From CAZUDO01 sp964618895 (GTDB lineage: Bacteria; Desulfobacterota; Binatia; DP-6), in assembly GCA_964618895.1 (NCBI GenBank), contig CAZUDO010000058.1, forward strand, positions 1 to 64,000: a stretch of 64,000 nucleotides of DNA, read 5' to 3'. Positions 25,404 through 33,614 of this stretch are shown here, one piece after another. The position numbers and the translations under genes are program-made. Below the pieces are notes generated by a model, which did no database searches, was not told the DNA's origin, and worked only from the letters and a program-made list of their open reading frames with translations. The first letter of the stretch is position 1. Each line of letters begins with the position of its first letter.

Positions 25404-27442
25404 GGGGGAATGTGCCCGGGCGCCCCGAATCCGATCGAGACGGTGGCGAACACCGACCGCCCTGGCAGCGGAAAGCCGAGCACGTCGCGCGTCTGGTCAT
25501 CGGTCAAGTTCTTCACCGCGATGCCGACGCGCAGGTCGCGAAACGGGAGCGTCACGTCGATGCCCGCCCCGAGGAGCGTGCGCTGCCCCACCCGCACCGC
25601 GTTGGCGACGTCGAGCACGTTGTCGGCGATCAGATCGGCGTCGAAGAAGACGCGGCCGGGCCACCAGCGCGCCGCCAGCGCGCCGAACGGCAGCGGCTCG
25701 GCCGGCGACCAGGTCAGCTCCGCGCGGGCGTACATCTCGTTCGCCGGCCGCCCCGGGAGCTGATCGCCGAGCGCCAGCGGGCTGGTCACCGTGTCGTCGG
25801 TGGCGTCCTGATGGGTGTAGTTCGCCATCAGGCCGACACGCTCCCACAGCCACCCGCGGACGCCGAACTCGCTCCCCTGCACCGTCGCCCGGCCGACGTT
25901 GACCGGCCGGAGCACCCGCCCCGCGAGCGTCAACACGATCAGGTCGTCGATCTGGTTGTCGAAGTAGGTGTACTCGAGGGCGACGCGCGTGAGCGGGCCC
26001 CACGCCGGCGGCGTCCAGCGCACGCCGGTGTCGACGTTGCGGGCCACCTCGGGTTGCAGATCGGGGTTGCCGACCACCACGCCGGCGTCGCCGTAGAGCT
26101 CCTGCAGGTTCGGAAAGCGCGCGTACCGCCCCACGTTGGCGAGCAGCGTCACCGGGGCGACGGGCGTGAGACGCACGCCGAAACGGGGAGAGACGAAGTC
26201 CTGCGTGGTCGTGCCGCTCGCGCGGAGGACCGGGACCTCGCGCGGGTCGCCCGCGAAGTCGTCGTGCACCAGCTCCCAGCGCACGCCCGGCAGGAGCGAC
26301 AGGCGTTCGCCCCAGAGCAGTATCTCGTCCTCGCCCGCCACCGTGCCGCGCAGCTGCGTCTTGTCTGGAATGGCGAGCCCGGGCGCCAGCAGATCCTCTT
26401 CCCCCAACCGCTCGGACCCCACACCGAGCAGAAGCCCGGGCACGTGGTGCGCGCCCAAGGCGCCGCGCGCGAGTACCTGGCCGCCGCTGGCGATCGTGTT
26501 CTGGGCGACCACCTGCGGGAACTGTGCGATCTCGCCCTCGGGGTCGCTGAAGCGTTGGTGCTGGTAGACCACATACGCCCCGGTGGTGGCCTGGACGGGG
26601 AGCGCCGCCGGCGGCGGCGTCCACGTGCCCTCCACGTGTGCCACCTGGCGCACGCGGCCAAGGCTGGTGTCGAGCGCCTGCGCGCCGACCAGGCCGGGGA
26701 CGCCCTGCTCCTTCGCGAACGTCTCGCTGGTGAGCGTCGCCCCGAGCGGCCCTTCGGGGTGGTAGCCGAGACGCGCCACCACGTCGCCCTGGTCGAAGGC
26801 GTTGTTCTGCCGGCGCTGCTGGACGCTGACGGGCTGGTCGAAGCCGAGATCGTCGGTGAACGTGAAGTCGCCCGCGCTGCCGAGGTAGTGCCCGAACGCG
26901 AGCGCCTCCCACGGCCCCCGGCGGCCGCTGGCGAGGACATCGACCTTGCGGGTGGTGAACGAGCCATAGGACGCACTGGCCGCCGTGGTCGGCGTCGCCC
27001 CGGGCCGGCGGGTGACGATGTTCACCACCCCGCCCGCGCCCGCCTGCGTGAAGGCGAGCGGCGTCGTGCCGCGATACACCTCCACCCGCTCGACCACGTC
27101 GAGCGGCAGGTCGGCCAAATTCACCACCTCGGTGTCGGCGCGGCTGAGCGGCACACCGTCCAGGTAGACCTGTACCTGCCCCGCCGACGAGCCCCGGATG
27201 GACGCGGTGGCGAAGTCGCCGAGGCCGCCGAAGCGCCGCACCTGCACGCCCGGCGCCTCGCTCAGCGCTTCGCTCAAGGTGGTGACGGTGGCGGGTGCCG
27301 CGCGGGTGTCGATCACGGTCGCCGACGCCGTCGGGTCGCGCACCGCGGTCTCCTCGCGCACCGCGGGCGCCGTCACCACCACTTCGCCAAGACGTTCCTC
27401 AGCGGCCGCGCTCGTTCCGAGCGCCACCAGAGCCAGGACCAC
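25400..27442 (-). CDS. btuB: TonB-dependent outer-membrane receptor, BtuB-like
   Basis: The product is about 680 residues. After a signal segment it has a TonB-box-like LGEVVVTAP. A plug domain follows (SEALSEAPGVQVRRFGGLGDFATASIRGSSAGQVQVYLDGVPLSR, VERVEVYRG, GAGGVVNIVTRR), and then a 22-strand barrel with the FPNLQELYGD and NPDLQPE motifs shared with BtuB and siderophore receptors. It imports a large ligand through the outer membrane, most likely a corrinoid given its neighbours. The start is unsettled: GTG 27442 gives a short signal peptide, and an in-frame CTG at 27463 would give MTRTVPLVVLAL. The C-terminus ends in PGHIPP, not the usual aromatic residue. Confidence 0.85.
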   Translation of the reverse strand: MVLALVALGTSAAAEERLGEVVVTAPAVREETAVRDPTASATVIDTRAAPATVTTLSEALSEAPGVQVRRFGGLGDFATASIRGSSAGQVQVYLDGVPLSRADTEVVNLADLPLDVVERVEVYRGTTPLAFTQAGAGGVVNIVTRRPGATPTTAASASYGSFTTRKVDVLASGRRGPWEALAFGHYLGSAGDFTFTDDLGFDQPVSVQQRRQNNAFDQGDVVARLGYHPEGPLGATLTSETFAKEQGVPGLVGAQALDTSLGRVRQVAHVEGTWTPPPAALPVQATTGAYVVYQHQRFSDPEGEIAQFPQVVAQNTIASGGQVLARGALGAHHVPGLLLGVGSERLGEEDLLAPGLAIPDKTQLRGTVAGEDEILLWGERLSLLPGVRWELVHDDFAGDPREVPVLRASGTTTQDFVSPRFGVRLTPVAPVTLLANVGRYARFPNLQELYGDAGVVVGNPDLQPEVARNVDTGVRWTPPAWGPLTRVALEYTYFDNQIDDLIVLTLAGRVLRPVNVGRATVQGSEFGVRGWLWERVGLMANYTHQDATDDTVTSPLALGDQLPGRPANEMYARAELTWSPAEPLPFGALAARWWPGRVFFDADLIADNVLDVANAVRVGQRTLLGAGIDVTLPFRDLRVGIAVKNLTDDQTRDVLGFPLPGRSVFATVSIGFGAPGHIPP

Positions 27443-27476
27443 CAGCGGTACCGTTCGGGTCAGCTGGCACCGGCCG

Positions 27477-27535
27477 GGCGGGTCTTCTGGCTCGGGGATG
27501 CGAGCGCGCTAGCGCGTGCGTTCCGGCGCTGTCAA
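27477..27535 (-). promoter_or_regulatory. Promoter plus cobalamin-riboswitch remnant (B12 box only)
   Basis: On the minus strand TTGACA (27530-27535), 18 bp and TAGCGC (27506-27511) are followed directly by CCCCGAG and the B12-box-like AGCCAGAAGACCCGCC (27477-27492). Both ends resemble the promoter and 3' end of the full riboswitch at 25230-25403, but the roughly 125-base ligand-binding core between them is absent. The leader therefore looks like a deletion derivative that can no longer sense cobalamin. Confidence 0.6.
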
Positions 27536-27766
27536 GGCGGCCGGCGTCCCGGGAGGCCGGCGTCCCGGGGCACTCGCCTCGGGGGCAGGCTCGATCCGCC
27601 AGCCCGCCGCCTCGAGCCGCCGGATGAGCAGCGCGAACGCGTCGTCCGAGGCCAGCACACGCTCCACCGCCGCCGCTGCGGCCGCCGCCTCGCGCACCGG
27701 CTCCGCGGTGCGCGCCGCACGCTTGGTGTGGGGCGCGCGCCGCTTGCCGGAGGACGGGGCTGGCAT
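27509..27766 (-). CDS. Small basic Ala-rich protein, unknown
   Basis: An 85-residue reading frame runs from ATG 27766. It has a Lys/Arg-rich N-terminus, an AAAAAAA stretch and then a helix plus strand (VLASDDAFALLIRRLEAAGWRIEPAP). It is divergent from the MaoC gene, and its 3' end overlaps the promoter of the TonB receptor. No family is recognised. It could be a real small protein, but high GC makes chance frames common. Confidence 0.4.
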   Translation of the reverse strand: MPAPSSGKRRAPHTKRAARTAEPVREAAAAAAAVERVLASDDAFALLIRRLEAAGWRIEPAPEASAPGRRPPGTPAALTAPERTR

Positions 27767-27841
27767 GGGGTGCGTATAGCAGACCCGCCGCACCCGTCGC
27801 CAGCTTGACGTGCCCCCGACGATCGCCCGATAAGCCGCGCC

Positions 27842-28288
27842 ATGGGACGGTATCTGGAGGACTTCACGAAGGGCGAGCTGATCAAGCACTGGCCCGGGCG
27901 CACCATCCGCGACTTCGACGACACCTGGTTCTCGCTCATGACCATGAACACCAACCCGCTCCACTTCGACGAGCACTTCGCCAGCCAGAGCCAGCACGGC
28001 CGTTGCCTGGTGAACGGCACCCTGGTGTTCTCCCTGACCGTGGGCATGAGCGTGCGCGACATCAGCGAGACCGCGCTCGCCAACCTGGAGTACGAGAAGA
28101 TCCTGCATCACCTGCCCACCTTCCATGGCGACACCATCTACGCCGAATCGGAGATCCTGGACGTGACCCCGTCCACGACCAAGCCCGACCGGGGCATCGT
28201 GTACGTCGAGACCCGGGCCGTGAACCAGAAGGGCGAGCGGGTGTTGTCGCTGCGGCGGCGGGTGCTGATCCCGCGCCGGCCGGCATGA
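27842..28288 (+). CDS. MaoC-like hydratase/dehydratase
   Basis: The 148-residue hot-dog-fold protein shows the MaoC pattern: DFDDTWFSLMTMNTNPLHFDEHFA, with the Asn-Pro-Leu-His turn at the hydratase-2 active-site position, then GTLVFSLTVGMSV. It would hydrate enoyl-CoA thioesters or act on related acyl-CoA esters. A TTGACG box at 27805-27810 and GATAAG at 27829-27834 place transcription almost at ATG 27842. The next gene overlaps by ATGA. Confidence 0.82.
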   Translation: MGRYLEDFTKGELIKHWPGRTIRDFDDTWFSLMTMNTNPLHFDEHFASQSQHGRCLVNGTLVFSLTVGMSVRDISETALANLEYEKILHHLPTFHGDTIYAESEILDVTPSTTKPDRGIVYVETRAVNQKGERVLSLRRRVLIPRRPA

Positions 28289-28953
28289 GGCGCGTGGCCG
28301 CCCGGGGGCTCGCCCTCGGGCTCATCATGGCGATGCGCACCGCCGCCCACGGGTCGGAGGTGGAAGACCTGCGCGCCGAGAACGCCCGGCTGCGCGCCCG
28401 CGTGGCGGAGCTGGAGGCCGCACGCGACACGCATCCGGGGGGACCGCTGGCGGCGGCGCTGGAGGACCGCGCCGCGGCAGAGGTGCAGGTCGAGCGGGGC
28501 GACGGGACGCGGGCGACCACCGTCACGACCCGCCCGAGCCAGCTGGAGCTGACGGGTGGCGCGCCGGCACGGAGCTGGTTCACGCTTCGCGCCGCCGGCC
28601 CGGCCGGCGGCGCACCGCCCGAGAAGATCGACCTCGTCCTGGACATCCGGGCCAGCGCGGCGCGCGTGCGGGACGCCCGCACCCTGCGGTCGGTCGCCGA
28701 CGGCACGTCGTACGACTGTGCGGTGGTCGGCTACGGCGCGGAAGCCATCACGGCCGCCCGCTCGGCCGGACCGGTGGGGGCACGGGAGAACGTGACCGTC
28801 ACCGTGCCGCGCACGACCCTGCATGCGCTCGCTGCCGCCCGCGAGGTCCGCGGCAGCATCGGTCCGCTGGCGTTTCGCCTGACCCCGGAGCAACTCGCGG
28901 TGGTGCGAGGATTCGAACAACAGCTCGAACGCGCATTCCCGGTCGACAAGTGA
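28285..28953 (+). CDS. Exported coiled-coil protein of unknown function
   Basis: The 222-residue protein has an N-terminal hydrophobic segment (ARGLALGLIMAMRTAAHG). A short coiled coil follows (EVEDLRAENARLRARVAELEAARD), then a beta-rich domain (KIDLVLDIRASAARVRDARTLRSVADGTSYDC, RENVTVTVPRTTLHALAAAREVRGSIGPLAF). It is translationally coupled to the MaoC gene. No family is recognised. Confidence 0.6.
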   Translation: MRRVAARGLALGLIMAMRTAAHGSEVEDLRAENARLRARVAELEAARDTHPGGPLAAALEDRAAAEVQVERGDGTRATTVTTRPSQLELTGGAPARSWFTLRAAGPAGGAPPEKIDLVLDIRASAARVRDARTLRSVADGTSYDCAVVGYGAEAITAARSAGPVGARENVTVTVPRTTLHALAAAREVRGSIGPLAFRLTPEQLAVVRGFEQQLERAFPVDK

Positions 28954-28960
28954 CCGAGGA

Positions 28961-28990
28961 GGGGGTCTCGCTTCGGACAGCGAGACCCCC
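28961..28990. terminator. Hairpin between convergent genes
   Basis: An 11-bp perfect stem (28961-28971 with 28980-28990) closes an 8-base loop starting TTCG. It lies 7 bases after the stop of the plus-strand gene and 18 bases from the end of the minus-strand gene at 29009. No strong T-run follows. Confidence 0.6.
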
Positions 28991-29008
28991 GCTTCGCGTG
29001 GACAATCC

Positions 29009-29386
29009 CTACTTCACGGACTTCGCCAGGACACGATGTGCTGCAGCGAGAGCCGAGTAGTTCTGCGCCGCCTCGTCGTAGTCCTTCGCGAGATTGAGGC
29101 AATGCTGCGGCAACGGAACGTCCCCAGCTCCCTTGCCGATCGACAGTCCTCCGGCTTTGTACGTGGCCGCCATTTCTCGATGTTTCGCGGCCTCTTGCCG
29201 TGCGGCGGCTGCCTCCTTGTCGTAGTAGGCGGCGATCGCCTCGTGATCAGCCGCCGTCTTCGCATCCTTCACTTTCTCGATGATGTCCTCGTGCTCCCCT
29301 GCACGCGCCGAGGCCACGATTCCGGTCAACGATACGACCACAGCGACCGCGGCGAGCGCGCGCACGATGGTACGACCCAACGTCAT
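29009..29386 (-). CDS. Small periplasmic helical protein
   Basis: The 125-residue product has a clear signal peptide (LAAVAVVVSLTGIVASARA). The mature part is almost all helix: EDIIEKVKDAKTAADHEAIAAYYDKEAAAARQEAAKHREMAATYKAG, then QHCLNLAKDYDEAAQNYSALAAAHRVLAKSVK. ATG 29386 has GGGAGGA upstream. It belongs to a group of conserved but uncharacterised periplasmic proteins. Base composition is lower in GC than nearby genes. Confidence 0.7.
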   Translation of the reverse strand: MTLGRTIVRALAAVAVVVSLTGIVASARAGEHEDIIEKVKDAKTAADHEAIAAYYDKEAAAARQEAAKHREMAATYKAGGLSIGKGAGDVPLPQHCLNLAKDYDEAAQNYSALAAAHRVLAKSVK

Positions 29387-29430
29387 GCTTCGTCCTCCCT
29401 TTGTCGACACACACATACCACGCTCGCTTC

Positions 29431-30333
29431 TCAATACGAGAAGTTGAGGCTCCAGGTGCCGACCACCCACGGGTCGTCACCCTGGTTGTAGTCCTTCAGG
29501 TTGTTGCCGAAGGTGTACACGGACGCGCCCGCGCTCGCGCTCCACGAGCCGTACTCGGCGGGAATGAACGCGAGCGGGACGCTGAACACGAGCCCGCTCT
29601 GGACGTAGCCGAAAGTGTCGTCATCCCCGGCGGGGTCTTCGAAGTAGTCCCCCAGACTGAGGCCGAGCTTGATCGGTACCGCCAGCGACACCGGGTAGGT
29701 CTCTGACTCGATGATCGTGAAGCTCGGGCGCAGGCCGACCTCGAGGTACGTGCCCTTCTCGGTGCCCGCGGCCGTGTTGTCCATCTCGCCGGCCACCAGG
29801 AGCGACGGGTTGAGGGCCCACTTCCCCATCCAGCCGCTGTCGTTCAGGGCGTAGGAGACATCGAACTCCTGCACCGTGTTGAAGGCGCCGTTCGGGTAGG
29901 TGTACGCGATGTAGAAGGCCTTCAGCTCGCTGTTGCCGAACAGCGAGAACTTGGCGCCGGCGTAGACGTCCGACTCGTACCAGTTGCTCGGGCCGCTGTC
30001 GGTGGTGAGCGTCTTCTTGGTCTGGATGCTGTTCCAGCTGCCGACGAACAGGCCGAAGCCACGCATGGGATCGGTCTCGTCGTCGGTGGAGTACAGGCTG
30101 ACGTTGATCTCACCGTAGGGCTGCCAGATGAAGCCGTTCCGCTCCTGCAGGATGCCGCGGAAGAAATACGCGGTGGTGAAGTCGTTGCCCACGCTGAACG
30201 ACACCCGCCCCTGGTTCGGTCCCGCCAGCGCCGGCGCGGCCGTCAACATCATCGCGCCTGCCAGGGCACAGACGACGGCCAACCGGGCCACCCGCCTCTG
30301 CCCTTCACGTGTGCTGCTCGCGCATACTCTCAT
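29431..30333 (-). CDS. Outer-membrane beta-barrel protein, TIGR02001-like
   Basis: The 300-residue protein has a signal peptide ending PALAG. Alternating amphipathic strands follow, starting FSVGNDFTTAYFFRGILQERNGFIWQPYGEINVSLY, and the chain closes with an aromatic-ended strand (VVGTWSLNFSY), the usual signal for barrel assembly. It resembles the short barrels found with outer-membrane channels of unknown substrate. Also less GC-rich than its neighbours. Confidence 0.7.
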   Translation of the reverse strand: MRVCASSTREGQRRVARLAVVCALAGAMMLTAAPALAGPNQGRVSFSVGNDFTTAYFFRGILQERNGFIWQPYGEINVSLYSTDDETDPMRGFGLFVGSWNSIQTKKTLTTDSGPSNWYESDVYAGAKFSLFGNSELKAFYIAYTYPNGAFNTVQEFDVSYALNDSGWMGKWALNPSLLVAGEMDNTAAGTEKGTYLEVGLRPSFTIIESETYPVSLAVPIKLGLSLGDYFEDPAGDDDTFGYVQSGLVFSVPLAFIPAEYGSWSASAGASVYTFGNNLKDYNQGDDPWVVGTWSLNFSY

Positions 30334-30531
30334 ACATTCCCCCCTTGATTTCCCGCCCCGCTAGATGCGCAGCGAGCGCCCCGATGCTCTCTGGCGAGGA
30401 CCTGCGCAAGTCACGCAAGGCGCATGCCATGGCGAACGCCATGAAATCGCAGGAAGAACGTCCTCGTTGGCGCGGGACACTGCGCGCGCAGTGGGCAGGC
30501 ACGTGCCCAAGAAAGCAGCGGAGGGCTCGGG

Positions 30532-31215
30532 CTATGCGGACAGGGCCACCAGCAAGCCGAGGGTCACGAGCACGATCGTCTCGACCAGCTCGCGCGTGGC
30601 CGCCAGGAGCCGCCCGGTCATCCCGCCGAGGCGGCGATACGCCCACAGGCGCAGCCCGACGGTCGCGAGTGCGGCGAGCATGAGCACGAGCAACCCCGCG
30701 GCGTCGGCCACGCCCAGCGTCCCGCCCAGCGCGACTACGCTCGCCCAGCCGAACTCGGTGAACCGCGCCCGCCCGATCAGCGCTGCCGCCGGCCCGCGCG
30801 CGCGCACCGGCGACCCGCCGTAGCACTGGACGACGACGGCCCACGCCCCGAGCATCGGCGCCAGCACAAGCCCGACCAGGCGAGCCGGTTCCGGAAGCAC
30901 GACGGCGGCCCACAGCTTTGCTGCCAGTGCCACCACCGCAACCGTCGCACCGAGCATCTTCGGCGTCAGCCCGACCATTCCCCGACCGCCCGCGAGTACC
31001 GCCAACGCGCCGACGCCGAGCACACCCCCGACCGGCGGCGCGATCAGCCCGCCGAGCCACCCGGCTCCCGCCGCCATCAGACCGAGCATGCATCCCACCA
31101 CCGGGAAGACGGCGAGCGACCCCGCCAGAACCTGTGGCGGCAGCGCGGCGACCGACGGCCCCCACGGGACGAGGAGGCCGACCGCGGCCCGCATGAGTAC
31201 GCCGAGTGACGCCAT
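30532..31215 (-). CDS. CobS-like membrane protein lacking the catalytic acidic motif
   Basis: The 227-residue, about six-helix protein aligns in layout with adenosylcobinamide-GDP ribazoletransferase (CobS). It has VFPVVGCMLGLMAAGAGWLG early, then VLAPMLGAWAVVVQCYG and the ending RLGGMTGRLLAATRELVETIVLVTLGL. The family's HLDGLADTADG motif is missing; the corresponding place reads LAGGRGMVGLTPK, and the following KDSRIGT segment is gone. It is therefore probably not a working CobS. ATG 31215 has GGAAGG upstream. Confidence 0.55.
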   Translation of the reverse strand: MASLGVLMRAAVGLLVPWGPSVAALPPQVLAGSLAVFPVVGCMLGLMAAGAGWLGGLIAPPVGGVLGVGALAVLAGGRGMVGLTPKMLGATVAVVALAAKLWAAVVLPEPARLVGLVLAPMLGAWAVVVQCYGGSPVRARGPAAALIGRARFTEFGWASVVALGGTLGVADAAGLLVLMLAALATVGLRLWAYRRLGGMTGRLLAATRELVETIVLVTLGLLVALSA

Positions 31216-31266
31216 TGGCGGGCCGCCTTCCCATTCACGGGTCGCGTCGGTCAAGCGCCCGCCCGA

Positions 31267-31296
31267 TTGACGCCACGCGCGGCACGCGCCTACAAC
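31267..31296 (+). promoter_or_regulatory. Leaderless promoter of M20 gene
   Basis: TTGACG (31267-31272), an 18-bp spacer and TACAAC (31291-31296) are followed after 7 bases by the GTG start at 31304. The first transcribed base would be at or beside the start codon. Confidence 0.6.
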
Positions 31297-31303
31297 CGGC
31301 ACC

Positions 31304-32464
31304 GTGGACTTGAAGGCGGGGGCACGTGCGGCGCTCGACCGCGAGCGCGAGTCGCTGATCGCCCTCTCGCACCGCATCCACGCCCATCCGGAGCTCGGGT
31401 TTCAGGAGCGCCGCGCCGCCGGCTGGCTCGCCGACGCCCTCACCGACGCCGGCTTCACGGTCGACGCCGGCATCTGCGATCTGCCGACGGCGTTCCAGGC
31501 CCGCGCCGGCAGCGGCCCGCTGCACGTCGCCATCTGCGCCGAGTACGATGCCCTGCCCGGCATCGGCCACGCCTGCGGCCACAACATCATCGCCGCCCTC
31601 GCCGTGGGGGCCGCGGCGGCCGCCGCACGTGTGGCCGACGACGCCGGCCTCACCGTGCACGTCATCGGCACGCCGGCCGAGGAGTCGGGCGGCGGCAAGA
31701 TCCTGTTGCTCGAGCGCGGCGCGTTCGCCGGCATCCACGCCGCCATGATGGTACACCCGGCACCGGTCGACGCGGTGGCGCCGCCGATGCTGGCGCTCAC
31801 CCAGTTCGAGGTGCGCTACGCCGGCCGTGCCACGCACGCGTCGGCGTTTCCCGAGCTGGGCGTGAACGCCGCCGACGCCCTCACCGTCGCCCAGACCGCC
31901 ATCGGGCTCCTGCGCCAGCATCTGCGCGCCACCGATCGCGTGCACGGCATCACCACCCGGGGCGGCGACGCGCCCAACATCGTCCCCGCCGACGTGCGCG
32001 CCACCTACGTCGTCCGCGCCCGGACGCTCGCCGACCTGGACGACGTGCACGGCAAGGTGATGCGCTGCTTCGAGGCCGGGGCCCTGGCCTCCGGCGCGAC
32101 GCTCGCGGTCCATCCGGGACACCCGGCCTACGCCGAGGTCGAGCATGATGATGCGCTCGCCGCCCTCTACCGTCGCAACGCCGAGGCCGTCGGACGCACC
32201 TTCCCGAACCTGGGCCCGCTGGCGGAGCGCGCCTCCGGCTCGACCGACATGGGCAACATCTCGCTCGCCCTGCCCAGCATCCACCCGTTCATCGGCATCG
32301 ACTCGCTGCCGGCCGTGAACCACCAGCCGGAGTTCGCCGCCCACTGCGCCACGCCGGCAGCGGATCGGGCGTTGGTCGACGGCGCGCTGGCGCTGGCGTG
32401 GACGGCGATCGACTGTGCGACGGATCCAGCCGTGCGCGACCGCCTGCGCCGCCGCGCCGCCTGA
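31304..32464 (+). CDS. M20-family amidohydrolase
   Basis: The 386-residue metallo-hydrolase has HRIHAHPELGFQE near the N-terminus, the zinc-binding CAEYDALPGIGHACGHN, and GTPAEESGGGKILLLERGAF with the catalytic Glu pair. The dimerisation insert (GRATHASAFPELGVNAADAL) and late GSTDMGNIS and AHCATP are also present. It is closest to the AbgB/HipO-like group that splits N-acyl or p-aminobenzoyl amino acids. GTG 31304 fits both homology and promoter position. Confidence 0.9.
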   Translation: MDLKAGARAALDRERESLIALSHRIHAHPELGFQERRAAGWLADALTDAGFTVDAGICDLPTAFQARAGSGPLHVAICAEYDALPGIGHACGHNIIAALAVGAAAAAARVADDAGLTVHVIGTPAEESGGGKILLLERGAFAGIHAAMMVHPAPVDAVAPPMLALTQFEVRYAGRATHASAFPELGVNAADALTVAQTAIGLLRQHLRATDRVHGITTRGGDAPNIVPADVRATYVVRARTLADLDDVHGKVMRCFEAGALASGATLAVHPGHPAYAEVEHDDALAALYRRNAEAVGRTFPNLGPLAERASGSTDMGNISLALPSIHPFIGIDSLPAVNHQPEFAAHCATPAADRALVDGALALAWTAIDCATDPAVRDRLRRRAA

Positions 32465-32553
32465 CGCGCACGGCCCGCCCCTCGCACACGGGCCGGGGCC
32501 CTGCTAAGAGAGCGTCGCCGCGGCGCAGCCGGCGGTGACGGGAGGTGGAGGAG

Positions 32554-33597
32554 ATGGGGAGGTACGCAACACGCGCACGCGTGCTGGTCGGTGTCGTGCT
32601 GCTGGCGGCGGCTGAAAACGCCGGCGCGCAGGCGACACGCACCTGGGTCTCGGGCGTCGGGGACGACGCCAACCCGTGCAGCCGGACGGCACCCTGCAAG
32701 ACCTTCGCCGGCGCCATCTCGAAGACGGCCGCCGGCGGCGAGATCAACGCCATCGACCCGGGCGGGTTCGGCGCGGTGACCATCACCAAAGCGATCACGA
32801 TCGACGGCACGGGCGTGCTGGCGGGCATCCTCGCCGCGGGCACGAACGGCGTCAACGTGAACGCCGGCGTGAATGACCGGGTCGTGCTCCGCGGGCTCGA
32901 CGTCCACGGCGCCGGCACGGGCCTGGACGGCATCCGCTTCCTCGCCGGGGCAAGCCTGCACGTCGAAGGCTCGACCATCACCGGGTTCACCGACGACGGG
33001 ATCACGGCAACCGGCCCGGGGACGCTGTTCGTGAGCGATACGACGGTGCGCGGCAACGGCGGCGACGGCATCGAGCTGGCCCCGACCTCGGGCGCCGCCC
33101 GGGCCGTGCTCGACGGGGTGCGGCTCCAAGCCAACGGCATCGGCCTGCGGGCCACGGTTGGGACCACGATCGCGGCCCATCGCACGGACCTGTCGGGGAA
33201 CACGGACGCGGGTGCTGCCGTGGACGGCGCGGCGGCCGAACTCGCGCTCAGTGACAGCACCGCGAGCGGGAACGCGACCGGGGTCCGGGCCAGCACCGGC
33301 GCCCTCGTCCGCACGACACGCGTGCTGGTCGCCGGCAATACGACGACGGGACTCGAAACCCAGACCGGCGGCCAGATCGTCCCGTTCGTCGAGAACCAGG
33401 TCGCCGGCAATCCTCCCGGCACCGGGGCTACACCCGCCTGCGATCTTCCGGCCGGCTCGATCGCCTGCCCGGCCGTAACCGGGCCGCCACCCGTCTGCGA
33501 AGCCCCGATCGTGGCCTCGCGCCTGGGCCCGTGCAAGCGCTGCAAGACCCGAGGCGGTGTGACCACCTGCACGGGCTGCGCCATCGCGACCGAGTGA
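32554..33597 (+). CDS. Secreted right-handed beta-helix protein
   Basis: The 347-residue protein has a signal peptide (to about AGAQA), then TWVSGVGDDANPCSRTAPCKTFAGAISKTAAGGEINAIDPGGFG. That opening is common to bacterial parallel beta-helix proteins annotated as right-handed helix or pectate-lyase-like. Repeated short turns (LRGLDVHG, VEGSTITGFTDDGI, VSDTTVRGNGGDGI) follow, and a Cys-rich C-terminus (CKRCKTRGGVTTCTGC) ends it. ATG 32554 is preceded by a long purine ribosome site (GGAGGTGGAGGAG). No catalytic residues are evident. Confidence 0.75.
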   Translation: MGRYATRARVLVGVVLLAAAENAGAQATRTWVSGVGDDANPCSRTAPCKTFAGAISKTAAGGEINAIDPGGFGAVTITKAITIDGTGVLAGILAAGTNGVNVNAGVNDRVVLRGLDVHGAGTGLDGIRFLAGASLHVEGSTITGFTDDGITATGPGTLFVSDTTVRGNGGDGIELAPTSGAARAVLDGVRLQANGIGLRATVGTTIAAHRTDLSGNTDAGAAVDGAAAELALSDSTASGNATGVRASTGALVRTTRVLVAGNTTTGLETQTGGQIVPFVENQVAGNPPGTGATPACDLPAGSIACPAVTGPPPVCEAPIVASRLGPCKRCKTRGGVTTCTGCAIATE

Positions 33598-33614
33598 GGG
33601 ACGGCGCCCGCCGA

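Noticed and set aside
27540..27640. Riboswitch core upstream of the TonB receptor
   Set aside because: None of the conserved GGTG, GCTGCCC or CACTG blocks is present on the minus strand here; only the B12 box at 27477-27492 remains.
28062..28706. Antisense open frame opposite the MaoC and coiled-coil genes
   Set aside because: No family likeness and composition typical of shadow frames; both sense genes have coupled starts and homology or clear structure.
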